In this document: piece by piece, positions 13,601 through 24,559 of the stretch
Layout: every line of letters begins with the position of its first letter
Position numbering within the stretch: the first letter of the stretch is position 1
Assembly (NCBI GenBank): GCA_000469685.2
Contig: LS997565.1
Span: forward strand, 23,637,272-23,701,271
DNA: 64,000 nucleotides
Direction: 5' to 3'
Origin: Haemonchus contortus
Lineage: Eukaryota; Nematoda; Chromadorea; Rhabditida; Trichostrongylidae
The notes under the pieces: model-generated
The model's input: only the letters and a program-made list of their open reading frames with translations
The model's database searches: none
Told to the model about the DNA's origin: nothing
Translations under genes and position numbers: made by a program

Positions 13601-16600
13601 CATGGATATGAAACGAGAACGTAGAACGTCTTAAAAGATCACTGAGCCCTCTCTGCTATACCCATGTACATTCACACAGAAGTATGTCTATAATAGAAAT
13701 TGATTCGAAGAGTCTCGAAAACTAGAAAGCAAATTTCAAGCATTACTCAGATGCTGTTCTTGGCACATATGCCCTATATCAAAGCTCTCCTCCCCCTTGT
13801 GGAAAGGCGCAGAGTTCTCATGAGCTTCCGACAGTAGCTTTTACAAAAGCCCTCAAGTGCTCTTCATAAAAAACCCACTTTTTCCACAGTAATTTGTTGA
13901 GCAGCGGAGTGCCACTGTTATTTTGACCTAGCTTACGGCACTTGGAAGAACTCTGATGAAGTAGGCAGCATAGAAACTGTCTACAGAGTTGACCCGGATA
14001 CAAAAGATCGGCAAGGGCTAAGGGCATGGGCACTGATCCTACATGGAGCGGGAAAATTACAATTATGGGGGACTGAAAGCGCTTTTCTCCACAATTGAAC
14101 TCTTGACAAAAGCTTTTGACATGGCCAAGAGTTCTCTCGTCTGACTACGGAAATTCCTGTTAATGAGGTTCATTTTCCCTTTTTTCTATCAACAGGATCT
14201 GACTTTAAAGAGTACATCTGGTTTCGGAATATACACTCGACATCCTTACATTTCAGGCTACTCCACCAAAACTTTGGTCTTTCTTTCAATCCTTGATGCT
14301 GCAAGGCATTAATCGAGACACTTTTTCACAATCCACGATCCTTTTTTGCTTTAACATGAGATTTTTGAACGGTTTGTGATTAATTGGAGTAGGGTCAGTC
14401 AGGCCACTTTCCTTTGTGGGTTGGCTATTGTAGTCGGACCCCACCCTATGTATGTGGGTCATTGCCTTTCTTTCATCCAGCACAAACAGGCAGATGCACA
14501 AACTGCTTGTACAAGTTCGTTACTCTGCGTGTTCGTTACATTGAGCGAAGAAGCTGTAGATGGAAACAGGCAGGGGCGCTGGTAGGACATACCGCATTGT
14601 GACTGCCTGAACAAACCTTTGATCCTACGTCATCATACATTGATGAAGCGCAGAGGACTTTCGAATAGAGAAATTCCGATTCCATCTAACAGAGGAAGTT
14701 TCACGGTTGTTCTCACACTTAGAAGGAGCGATTGGAATGTCGATGGATCGATACCCACGCAAGCCAACAAGTCTTTCAAACCCTATGAACTCGTGTGATT
14801 AATATCACACTTGTCTGGAAGATAAAAAGCTTGCCTTGTACATTGGCCAGCCACCGTCAATCATCGAATCATTACACAGGTCATATACACATACAAAAGT
14901 CCACTACGACTCGAATCGGAAGTCGAAAGCGGACGCATTCAAAGAACGGGATTGATTGATTGCGAAGGACTTCACTCTCCATCCTTTCATAGATTCTGTG
15001 AAAAAAGGGATAGAAGAGCAGATGTGACATCGACCCGTTCGTTTGAAACCTACCACGGATCCGATCTTCTTTTTGAACCGAAGTTCCATCAAATGGGTCC
15101 ATACATTAAGCTCGGTGAACAAACCAACGCCTTTTGTTTGTTCTGGTTACTGGACAGGTATCAGTTGAGAAAGTGCCGGGCATCTTATCAGGGGTCTCGT
15201 CGATGTTTTGGTTATACCATGTTCCGCCTACGATGGGAGTTTCTTCTTTTGCTATACCCAAACTACCGTTCCCAAACTACCGTCGATAAATAATTTACCC
15301 AAATGATGAATAAAGGCCCAATCATCCTATAAGATTGTTATTTAATGATGTGATTTCAGCTATGTAGTTGGAGTTATTCGTCGCGAAAGACTGCTGGTCT
15401 TTGAGCGAGTTCTTTGGCGAGCCAGTCATCATACAGCTTATCTCAGAAGCTCGAATATTGAAGAGGACTTGGAAGATGAGAATGTGAGGCTGAAAGAAAT
15501 AACAGCTCATAGTCTACCCTCTGGTTTCAAAAGACCTCTTACTTAACTATTTCAGAATCTCAAAGTACATAAAGCAGTTTTCATTGTCTTCTATAAGGGA
15601 GACCGGCTTCGCAGTATCGTTGAGAAGGTGTGCGACGGATTCAAGGCGAAGCTCATGAAGAACTGCCCAAAGACGTTTAAGGTAACGATTCTCTTTCCTC
15701 GTAAGTTGCCAATTCAAGTTGTCGCTGCTTCAGGATCGACAGTCGGCTCGTATTGACGTGAAAGCTCGCCTACAGGATCTTAAAACTGTGCTTGGTCAAA
15801 CCCGGGAACATCGCTATCGGGTCCTACAGGCTGCTGCCAATAATCACAACAACTGGCTCAGACAGGTACTCCTTCAAAGATGGCGAACGTTGTTCTGTAG
15901 GTCCGGGGGTCACGTAGGAGTGATTCTGACTGGAAAAAGGGAACAGTGTTTATCTATTCTTCACGGAAAGTCTTTATTTCCGTAGGGTAGTGCCGTTCAA
16001 TTGTTATCAATTCTAAAGCAGGCCATAGGGACCTATAACTCTGGATCTGAAGAGATCTCTGGAATGTGATCTAGATTTTCTCTCTCCTTTATTTTTTTGG
16101 AAACAGGTCAGCACCTATGAGAAGGTAACTCGTCAGCCCACGAGAAATAAATATTGCAGGTTAGAATGCAAAAAACGGTGTATCACCACCTGAACCTCTT
16201 CACCTTTGATGGCATTGGCAAATTCTTTGTGGCTGAATGCTGGGTGCCTTTGGTTCACATGGACGAAGTGAAGGCAGCTCTCGATCGTGGAGCGGTAAGG
16301 GATAGAGTTGTTTATTTCTCTCCATGAGTATTTTTATAGCAATCTCATTCAGCAAATATCGGGCTCCACAGTCCAGCCAGTTCTGAACGTCCTTGAGACT
16401 CCTGATGAACCACCCACGTATAACAGAACGAATAAATTCACTGAGGTATTCCAAGGAATCGTCGACTCCTACGGAATTGCCACCTATCAGGAGTTGAATC
16501 CTGGTATGGGTTTATTCTCGCTTTTTTGTCCAACAGCTTCCTGTCTTCCACTGGATATCTCTTTGAATTAGAGAAATGGGCTGGGTTTGTGTCAAGAGGG

Positions 16601-19600
16601 GTAACAAGAGAATCGTGGATTCCTTCAGTGATCGGAAAAAGTAGTGAAACGAGCCTTCCCTTTGTTGACAAATGGCTAGCAAGTAGCATAAAATACGGCT
16701 GCCTCCGCCAATCATTGGATCGACTTCCTGGTACATCGCATAGGGAATATTTGAAAGGGAGTAATTCTTTAACTTGCTGAGAGGCTAAATTTTTGTGTAC
16801 AGCCCTCAAAGCGTCACGCGATGTATCTGTCAGCTTCTCAGTCGTCACACACTAGTCCTGTACCAATTTAGATACATATTCCTAGAGATAGAGGCCTTGG
16901 TCGACCTGGGCAATACTTGACTAGAGATTTCACCTACTTACGCTGCTACCATCAAACCAACAGTACATCAAAAACTCCAAAATGGGAACGGTCAAGCTTT
17001 TTGTTTCTCATACTCCCGTTTTCAAGGAGAAAGAGGAGTTCGAAGGCGATTTTCAAGAACAGGACGGAGATCCTTCTATTTGCAGCTCCGTATACGATCA
17101 TTTCGTTCCCGTTCATCTTCGCATGCATGTTCGGAGATCTGGGACACGGTTTGCTCATGTTCCTTTGTGGCCTCTATTTCGTTCTTCGAGAGAAGAACCT
17201 TATCAGTCGTAACATCAAGGATGAGGTAACCTTTCACTGTTTCCCTCCTAACGCCCAAGAACAAATCTTTTTTTCAGATTTTCGGAATGTTCTTCGGTGG
17301 ACGTTATATCATTCTGCTGATGGGCTTGTTTTCGATTCATGCAGGCATAATTTATAACGACGCATTCGCGAAATCGTTCAACATCTTCGGGAGCACTTGG
17401 CTAAATCCATATAGGCAAGTGTGGGAAAGAGTATCCTAGTGTCTTTGCTGAAGACGCAATGCCGTTCTTTCAGTCAACGAGAAATATCTGGTTGGATCAA
17501 CGAAAGTGGAACCGCCAACAAGGAACTTTTAATTGAGGTCAGCTTTCATAAATTACTTCATATAATTCGTTTCACGACACTTCAACTGGTCCAAGTGTAC
17601 ATATGTATGGGATAGCAAAACTCCCGATAATGTGGGAGGTAGTATGAAAACTCGAACACAGTTTGAAAACACTTCGATATGTTTTTTTAACAAATCCACC
17701 AAAGGTCGCTACATTGGAGTATGAAGTCAGACAGACAATTTCCTCATGTAATAAGAGGTCTGATCATTCCTTGATGAACTTGCCAATGATTAAAGCCGTC
17801 AGAGAATTTCTACCCGAGCGAATGTAAGAGGCTATTTCTAGTACTCTCTTGATATACTGAACACGCCTTAGCAGAACACGAGTGTAGGAATACATTCTCT
17901 GACATCAATCAGTAGTGATTCATCTGGGGAAACGGGCGTTAGGAACGATTTTGGGTAATCGATTCGCCGCACGCGGGTGTAGCGGACCCTCATTCGCGGT
18001 TATTACAGCTCTAGCGTTCCTCATACAGCTCAATCGATATGCGATCATTATTTTATGCATAATTCTACTATTAGTACTTTTGTTCTTGTATTTCTTACCT
18101 ACTGCTGAATCCTGCTACATTCCTTCGCGCGCGACGCCCCTCACACCGCGACGCGACCATTTCGTTCCTAACGCACCACACCCGAGATGAGATGTAGTCG
18201 ATCCTGAACGAGTCGCAGTTCAATATCAATGATGAGACCGGAAACCCCTAAGTGTGATGTGACTCGACTGTAATCCTATAATCTAGTGTAGGCAGCGAAG
18301 GCTGCTCTGATCCCGTTACCAAAAAATACTGAGAAGTTCCTACCGTTCTGAAAGCCCAAAAGACAGCAACAACACTGAAGGCTGATTCGTTCCAACGTCA
18401 GACCAAAAAGGAATCAACGGTAAAATCAAGAAGAGGAGGTGTTAAAAGCAAATCGAATGCTCAGAAAATTCCCGGGTTTCTGATCAATTGATTACCCGAG
18501 CTCGATTCCCAATGGCTTCGTGGAATCAGATTCTATGATGGTTCACTCTTTTCCCTTTCTAAACAACGAGACACGCCGTCCCGCTGAGTTGGAAATACCG
18601 CATACAACGCCCTGAGTAATGTCAGTCTCAAAGCAAGTTCAAGGAGACTGGGTCTGGCTGAAGGAAAATCAATTGAGGACAAGAGTAGAGGTGGGGGAAT
18701 GGGCTCAAAAATATAACAAAAAATATCAAGCAGTAAAAGCTTAATGATAGCATTGATCAGTGCTTCGAACCTTTTCTTTTTACCCTTTTACACTCATATA
18801 AAACAACGTATGACAGTAATTTCAGATGGATCCTGGGTACAGTTACCAACATGCCGATGGGCCATATCCATATGGTGTTGATCCCATTTGGAATGTCGCT
18901 GAAAACAAGTTAAACTTCCTGAATTCGATGAAAATGAAACTATCTGTGATCGCTGGAATAGCTCAAATGACGTTCGGCGTTGTACTGAGCTTCTACAACT
19001 ACAGGTAGTTTCTATTTGTAATAAAGTTAATGACTAGCGTAGAGTAATGAGTAAAACTACCAACATGTCGGCTGAAAGAGCCGCTCCAAAACGGGGTAGG
19101 AAAAGTTAGTGGGAATGTTTGTTCTGCGTATGGATCAGCATGAAGCTCGAACCCATTGTAACTTCAAAAGTCGCCTACCTTTGCCCATCAGAAGGTCCCT
19201 TTACAGATTTTTCAAGTCCAAGATCGACATCTATACCGTTTTCATTCCTCAGATGCTGTTCATGACTTGTATTTTCATATATCTTTGCTTACAGGTTCGT
19301 TACACTTCCCCATTCAAACATTTAGACATTATACAGAATTCTGTCGGGCAATCTGACCTTTTTCCAGATTGTTATAAAGTGGATTTTCTTCTGGGTTAAG
19401 CCAGAGATAATTTTTGGCCAGCTGTATCCCGGATCTCACTGTGCGCCATCACTTCTGGTACATTTCGATTGTATCTATTCCATGGGCAATTTTTCAAATT
19501 AACAACCTACATTTCAGATTGGACTCATCAGCATGTTCATGTTCAAAGATCGTCCTGCCGGATTCGTGCAATTAGATAAGGTGAGCACTTCATCTATTTC

Positions 19601-22600
19601 TCGTTTTTTTCTTTACTTCTCTCTGTATTAATTACAGTAGCGCTCAAAAGTCTTCGGTGAAATGCTTCGACGGTTTTTCGTTGATAACTTTTTTCTTAGT
19701 AGACCAAATCGCGCGAAATTTGGATATGTTCAACTAGAGCATATTTCACCCTACCCAACACTATTTGACTGCAAAGCTGCATTATCCACAGATAGAGCAA
19801 AGTGTTTGTTGCGGTAGCAGATTTTCGTAAAAGTAAAGTTGTTGACGACTGCATTTATTCGCACCTTATGCGCGTTTTTCTCATCTATTGTGATCGGCGT
19901 TACCGCTCGTACACTTCAGACATGACAAAAAGGAAAGAGATATTAGAAGGGCCACCATCTGTATCTCCAGTTGATTTCGAGTTCATGCTCTTTGGAATAT
20001 CTGGAACATGATCAGATTGCAGGTTAATAGTGATAAATATACACAATGCACCCACGCTCCAAATATAGAAATTTCGCAAAATTAGATCCAGTAGGAAAGG
20101 AGTTACGGCTAAAAAGTACTGCTGAAGAACCATTTAACCGAAGACTTTTGAGCGCTACTGTAGTTTGACCTTCTGACCGTTTTTCTGCTGAGCACGCTGA
20201 TACCTCCGAAATGGTGAAAGAAGATGCAGGCGTTCTATTTTTGAGAGACTTATTCGGATGAGGCAATCAGTCAGCACCAGTAGATCCATTTGAAATGAAG
20301 CTATGGTCAGGCATTTCTGTGTGAAGTCTGCACTCTGCACTCTATGGAAGTGATTAATAGGAGACAAGCAGGGTTGTGATGGTTGAGATGAAATGGTTTT
20401 TTGACGAGGAAATCCAGCGAGTTGTGGGTAGGAGAAAGCTGCCTTCGAATGCTAGCTAGACACGAGAGCAGCAGAGGACCTGGCTGCCGACAGAATTCGC
20501 AAAGGGTTCGCAGTAGCGAAAAAATACGGAAATAGACTCTTTGTACAAGAAGCTTGATGATTAAGAAGATGAGAAGTCTGCCTTACTGCTGGCCAAAGCG
20601 CGGCCTACTCAAAACATTGTGGTGGTGAAAGCTGTAAATGTCAGTGAAGCAATCCTCAGAACGTCTGGTGAGGACAGACGAGGATTGAAAGAGTACTCCG
20701 ACAAATCCCCAAAGGGAAAATTCCATAGTTAGAACGACCCTCATATGGAGCTTATGTCTACAGACAGAAGTGAGGTCTAGCAACAGGGTTGTTGAAGGCT
20801 GGGAAGGCAACTAGATACCAATCGAAGCATTGATGGCGCTTGGGGAACAGGGGATCAGGTTGGTCACACGGTTCTGAACACTACGATTGCTGAGGGAATA
20901 TTCGCAGATGCGTGGAAGAGCAGTGCTAACGTTCTACGAAGCGTGGAACCTGCTACATAACTTTCGACTTGGCGATTACTTTCAAGCATTCGTGACCAAA
21001 CCTCCAGAGAACACTCGGAGAACGAACAGTTCCGTTACAATACATAGGTCTCCCTGATCGATGGAATTTACCACAGGTTCAAAAGGGTCGCGCACAACAC
21101 TCACGTCTCAGCAAAAGCAGTAGAGTTATGGGTGGAACAAAGCATGAATTAGCCCTAAGCTCATATGTAAAAGGCATATAAGATATTTTCACTCCTCTGG
21201 ATAGTTGATCCTAGGAGAGGCCTGTTGGACACTATTAGTCGAAGTCAGGAATCAGGACGTCAGGACTGTCATACAAGGAGCACTTCCCTGCTGAAAATAG
21301 GAAAGGGGCGTCTGCGATGGTTCTAAGAAAGCCGCAGAATCACGTGTTAAAGAAGGTATCGGAAGTCTGAGCTCACGAGAAGCGACCACGAAGTGTTCCG
21401 AAGAAGAGGTGGTGGGATTCATTCAAGGAGGCCTCGACAAAACTAAGGTATTGGCTCATCAGAGAGTAGAAGAACCAAAGTAGAAGGAACTATAGTGGAG
21501 AACATACATGACCAGCGAAGCCCATGATGGTGCAGGATTAACGCTAGGGAGAAGGGAAGTCTTTCTTAGTTATCTACTACTAGTCCATAGAAATCCAAAA
21601 CTGTTCCTCAAAACCTGCTCTGTGCGGTTCCAATTCTGCATCATCTACTTATCATAGTAGAGTCCACCAGAGCTTAGTCCACTGCAAATTGGAACCTATA
21701 GAGCCTTGATTTTTTTCAGATAGTAGGAGAAAAAAATGGGCAAGTGCAGTACGTGGAGCAAGATCAGTGCTACCTGACTCAATGGTACCCCGGCCAGGTA
21801 AACCATTCGATGTATGAGCCTCTCATTTGAGGCGTCATGAACTCACTTCTTTTTAGGAGTATTCTTCTGTATCCATTATGAGTTGTTCCTAGCCTACGCG
21901 AAATCTTAGAGTTTCAGAGCGGTGTGGAAGCTGTCCTCGTCATTATAGCAGTGTTGTGCGTCCCAGTGATGCTTTTCGGAAAGCCGATCTACTTCATTAT
22001 GGAACAGAGGAAGAAGAAAAAAGCGATGGGAAGCAACATAGTAAGCTTCTAAACCTACCATTTGTTTATAATATAAATTACTGTTATTGTATGACGGAGT
22101 GTGTATACTACCTAATGTGGCGAGGGCAATAAAATGGAGCCTGGGAGGAACATAGAAAAGGGATTGGGCGAAAACATAAACAATTCTAATGCTTTACCTT
22201 CTCGTCGTTCGTTCAAATTAAATGTATTTGAGGTTCATTTTCCATGATTCCAACCTAGACGAAGGGGAGCCGCTGTCAAGCACTAACTCAGTGGCGTTCA
22301 CGACTGTGCAACGCCTATGATCACAAGTCTAATTCATAGCTCGCAGTGTTGTAAGGTCACTGCTGATTATATATTAGCGCTCCAAAGTCTTCGGCTTAAC
22401 GCTTTTTCGTTCGTAGCGTTTTTCTTAGTGGAGCAACGAAATCCCACGAGAACCAAAGTCCGAATTTTAGATGATTTTGGATTCATGCTCTTTGAGATAT
22501 GTGGAATATGCTCAGATTGCAGACTAATAGTAGTGGTTAATATTCACAATACATCCATGCTATACTTATTGAGGATTCGCATGATTAAACCTAAGAGGAA

Positions 22601-24383
22601 AGGGGTTACGACTGAAAAGGACGACTGGAAAAGCGTTTGACGAAAGACTTCTAAGCGCTACTAGTAACGCTACTTGTAAGTGTCACCACGATCTATGCTG
22701 TTTTACCGCCATCACTATTACCGCTACGAATGGGCTTTTGACTTTCACTCTTATAGTTAGCATCTCAAACGGACATAGGTGGATAGTTGTAGGGGGCGTA
22801 TACCAAGACAAACATAATCTAGAGGTTAAATCGGAGACCGATAGGACCAATTTCAAAGAAGTCCTCCGTCTCCATAGGTCAGATAATTAGTACAAAATCC
22901 GTATGGGAGGACAGATACATTGACTTAAACACCGCCTGGCCGCACAATAAAGCACAACAATAGGTAAAATCAGGTGGTAAGGAGGTTGAGCTGATGAAAA
23001 CTCATCTGTCGTGGTAGCAAATGTAAATTCTTTCAGTCAGTGCGTGCAAACGTGGTCTCGGACGACTCGGAGATCATCATCAATGGAAATCACAAAAAAG
23101 ACGAACCCGAGGCTGCCAGCGCTCATGGGCACGATGAGGTTCACTTCGGTTTGAGGGTAGCGTTCTATGGAAAATGGATCAAGTCAAATTTCAGGCATTT
23201 GGCGACGTGATGGTTCATCAGGCAATTCACACAATTGAGTACGTCCTCGGTTGCGTTTCGCACACGGCTTCATATCTTCGACTTTGGGCGCTGTCGCTTG
23301 CCCATGCCCGTTCGTTACTCTTTTTTTTATATTCATTTGAACGAATCCAGATAGTTTTGACTTTCTAATATAGTCCTGTAGGGCTAGATATTTACAACTT
23401 GCTTCCATTGCAGAGCTATCTGAGGTACTCTGGCATATGGTACTCTCGAATGCGTTCATTCTAAGCGGAATCGCCGGCTACATAGCCATCTACGTGATTT
23501 TCTTCTTCTTCGGTGTGCTCACCTTTTCAATTCTGGTGCTCATGGAAGGTCTCTCAGCTTTCCTTCACGCACTTCGTCTTCATTGGTAATCTATTTTTTG
23601 TTGATTCGCTGATTTCGTTCGGCGAGTATCTGCTGAGAATTTCGCAATAGTCCAGATTACTTATGAAATTTTTTACCAGTTTCATGAAAATGGAATGGCT
23701 GCATAAGGACTACCTACGCGCCCAACATATCTCATTTCTTCTTCTTTTTTTCAGTGAATCCCCGATTGCAGGACTGTTCCCCATATTAATACGCACTTGC
23801 CCATGGGTCCAGTGGCAGGTGGCGCACTACCACACGGGCATGGTCACGGGTTCGATTCCCGATCGGCATCCGGCTAAGCCAATCAAGCCTTCCAACCCTC
23901 CGGATTGATTAATTGGTACCAGTCTGAGAGGATAAAAGCACTGACTTGTGCAGCGGCTGGCTACCGCAAGTCATGGTATAAGCCACATACGCATTCATTA
24001 CGCCACTACGACCTGAATGGAGGTTGAAGGCGGGGACGCATCCTTAAGACGGGATTAATCAACTTCCGAAGACGTTATCCTTTTAGACTTTCACAACTTT
24101 TACACGAGTGCGAATCGGGTCACCCCGGACTCGAGCTCGTGGGAAGTGAGCATTGTATAAGGGATCAGGCAGACATGTTGAAGTAGTGAACAAAGGTGGA
24201 CTTTCGCATTATTCTGGCAAGTACTTTTCGAACATTCTAATGATAGTTTTTCAACAGCTCTTAACTAATTCACTGTCAAATTTCAGGGTAGAGTTCCAGT
24301 CGAAGTTCTATCAGGGTCTCGGCTATGCGTTTGTGCCGTACTCCTTCAAAACTGCCCTAGAAGCAGCTGAAGCCGGCAACTGA
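10636..24383 (+). CDS. V-type proton ATPase 116 kDa subunit a, 23 exons
   Basis: Subunit a of the membrane V0 sector forms the proton half-channels beside the c-ring. Exons read directly: 10636-10752, 12518-12596, 12658-12761, 12839-12967, 13112-13188, 15360-15483, 15556-15681, 15734-15865, 16160-16294, 16353-16503, 17086-17225, 17278-17414, 17474-17537, 18826-19004, 19207-19294, 19368-19457, 19518-19580, 21720-21797, 21918-22040, 23037-23138, 23195-23309, 23414-23585, 24287-24383. They total 2,622 nt (873 aa plus stop), normal for the family. The start [10 protein letters not shown] is the conserved N terminus. Residues 1-391 are the cytosolic domain; membrane segments follow from [17 protein letters not shown] (about 407) and [11 protein letters not shown] are present, with the essential channel arginine at about 775 (yeast Vph1 R735 equivalent) and a second at about 839 in LHALRLHW. 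No frameshift or stop is seen. Exon 5 joins exon 6 in phase without an extra exon. Worms have several paralogues (unc-32, vha-5, vha-6, vha-7); I cannot assign one. Confidence 0.95.
11121..11400 (+). mobile_element. tRNA-derived SINE copy in V-ATPase intron 1
   Basis: It begins with a GGTGGTGTAG A-box region and runs through the body blocks (GGTAAGAGCACTAACTT near 11255) to a worn 3' end. It has the same orientation as the host gene. A 95-codon frame across it is only a by-product of the repeat. A more doubtful copy may lie at 11930-12095. Confidence 0.75.
14708..14962 (+). mobile_element. tRNA-derived SINE fragment in V-ATPase intron 5
   Basis: The 5' tRNA-like head is largely lost, but the body is clear: GGATCGATA near 14745, the GTACATTGGCCAGCCACCG block near 14840, CCACTACGACT near 14903 and the GGGATTGATTGATTG end. 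It lies in the sense direction of the gene. Confidence 0.75.
17415..17473 (+). other. GC-AG intron (intron 12 of the V-ATPase gene)
   Basis: The donor is AG|GCAAGT instead of AG|GT, and the acceptor is TTTCAG. The 59-nt intron is required to keep phase: exon 12 ends with AG and exon 13 starts with T, giving a serine codon and an open protein on both sides. GCAAGT is the usual form of the rare GC donor. Confidence 0.85.
17926..18183. mobile_element. short TIR element, copy in V-ATPase intron 13
   Basis: Its ends carry the inverted motif GCGTTAGGAACGA (17936 on) and TCGTTCCTAACGC (near 18162-18174). The whole stretch matches the element at 51021-51280, with roughly one difference in ten bases. 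The 3' part is rich in CpG. No clear target-site duplication is left here. It encodes no transposase, so it is non-autonomous. Confidence 0.85.
19635..20160. mobile_element. Tc1/mariner-like MITE in V-ATPase intron 17
   Basis: The element starts CAGTAGCGCTCAAAAGTCTT and ends with the reverse complement of this start, giving inverted repeats of about 28 bp. It is flanked by TA at 19633-19634 and 20161-20162, the target duplication of the Tc1/mariner superfamily. It is 526 bp long and shows no transposase frame. A near full-length sister lies at 55421-55942 and an internally deleted one at 22372-22664. Confidence 0.92.
20460..21565 (+). mobile_element. RTE-like LINE relic in V-ATPase intron 17
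   Basis: Translating in shifting frames gives RTE-type reverse transcriptase pieces. A KAGKAT stretch near 20790 is followed by [15 protein letters not shown] (20820-20865), the pattern of the RT fingers/palm, and then AEGIFADAW. The C terminus appears at 21300-21430 as a GRLRW-type helix followed by a degenerate RPRG-PKKRW motif. The piece ends near 21561. Stops, frameshifts and missing catalytic residues show that it is dead. It has the same orientation as the host gene. Confidence 0.7.
22372..22664. mobile_element. Tc1/mariner-like MITE, internally deleted copy in V-ATPase intron 19
   Basis: Both termini match the 526-bp element (AGCGCTCCAAAGTCTTCGG at the left; AAGACTTCTAAGCGCTACT at the right) and flanking TA is present. 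Only about 293 bp remain, so roughly 230 bp of the interior are missing compared with the other two copies. Confidence 0.85.
23800..24083 (+). mobile_element. tRNA-derived SINE copy in V-ATPase intron 22
   Basis: This is a well-kept copy with an A-box-like CCAGTGGCAGGTGG near 23809 and a perfect pol III B box, GGTTCGATTCC, at 23849-23859. The body blocks follow in order, then GACGGGATTAATCAAC and a GTTATCCTTTTAG tail. It lies in the sense direction of the gene. Confidence 0.9.
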
Positions 24384-24536
24384 CAGCTGATGTTCAAACT
24401 ATGTACTTTCACAGAATAAGCATAATTTCAGTACAATCCGAGTGGCTAGTTAGAAGGTAGAGGCCACTTGGTGCCAAACTGAGAAGGCCATTCTCCTCTC
24501 ACATTTTATCAATGCTCTCCCGGTGTTTTCACATTC

Positions 24537-24542
24537 AATAAA
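24537..24542 (+). terminator. polyadenylation signal of the V-ATPase gene
   Basis: AATAAA lies 154 bases after the stop codon and is the first perfect signal downstream of the gene, so the 3' UTR is probably about 170 nt long. Confidence 0.7.
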
Positions 24543-24559
24543 CGAATCGGTACCAGTGT

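Noticed and set aside
14952..15293. An extra V-ATPase exon ending near 15113 (KLG) before exon 6
   Set aside because: No usable donor keeps the phase, and exon 5 joins exon 6 directly in phase. The stretch overlaps the end of a SINE fragment.
16438..16848. 136-codon minus-strand frame
   Set aside because: It lies antisense to V-ATPase exon 10 and the following intron and has no identity; it is a shadow frame.
23849..23859. A tRNA gene, because of a perfect B box
   Set aside because: The flanking arms do not form an acceptor stem, and the sequence continues into the SINE body. It is a tRNA-derived head, not a functional tRNA.
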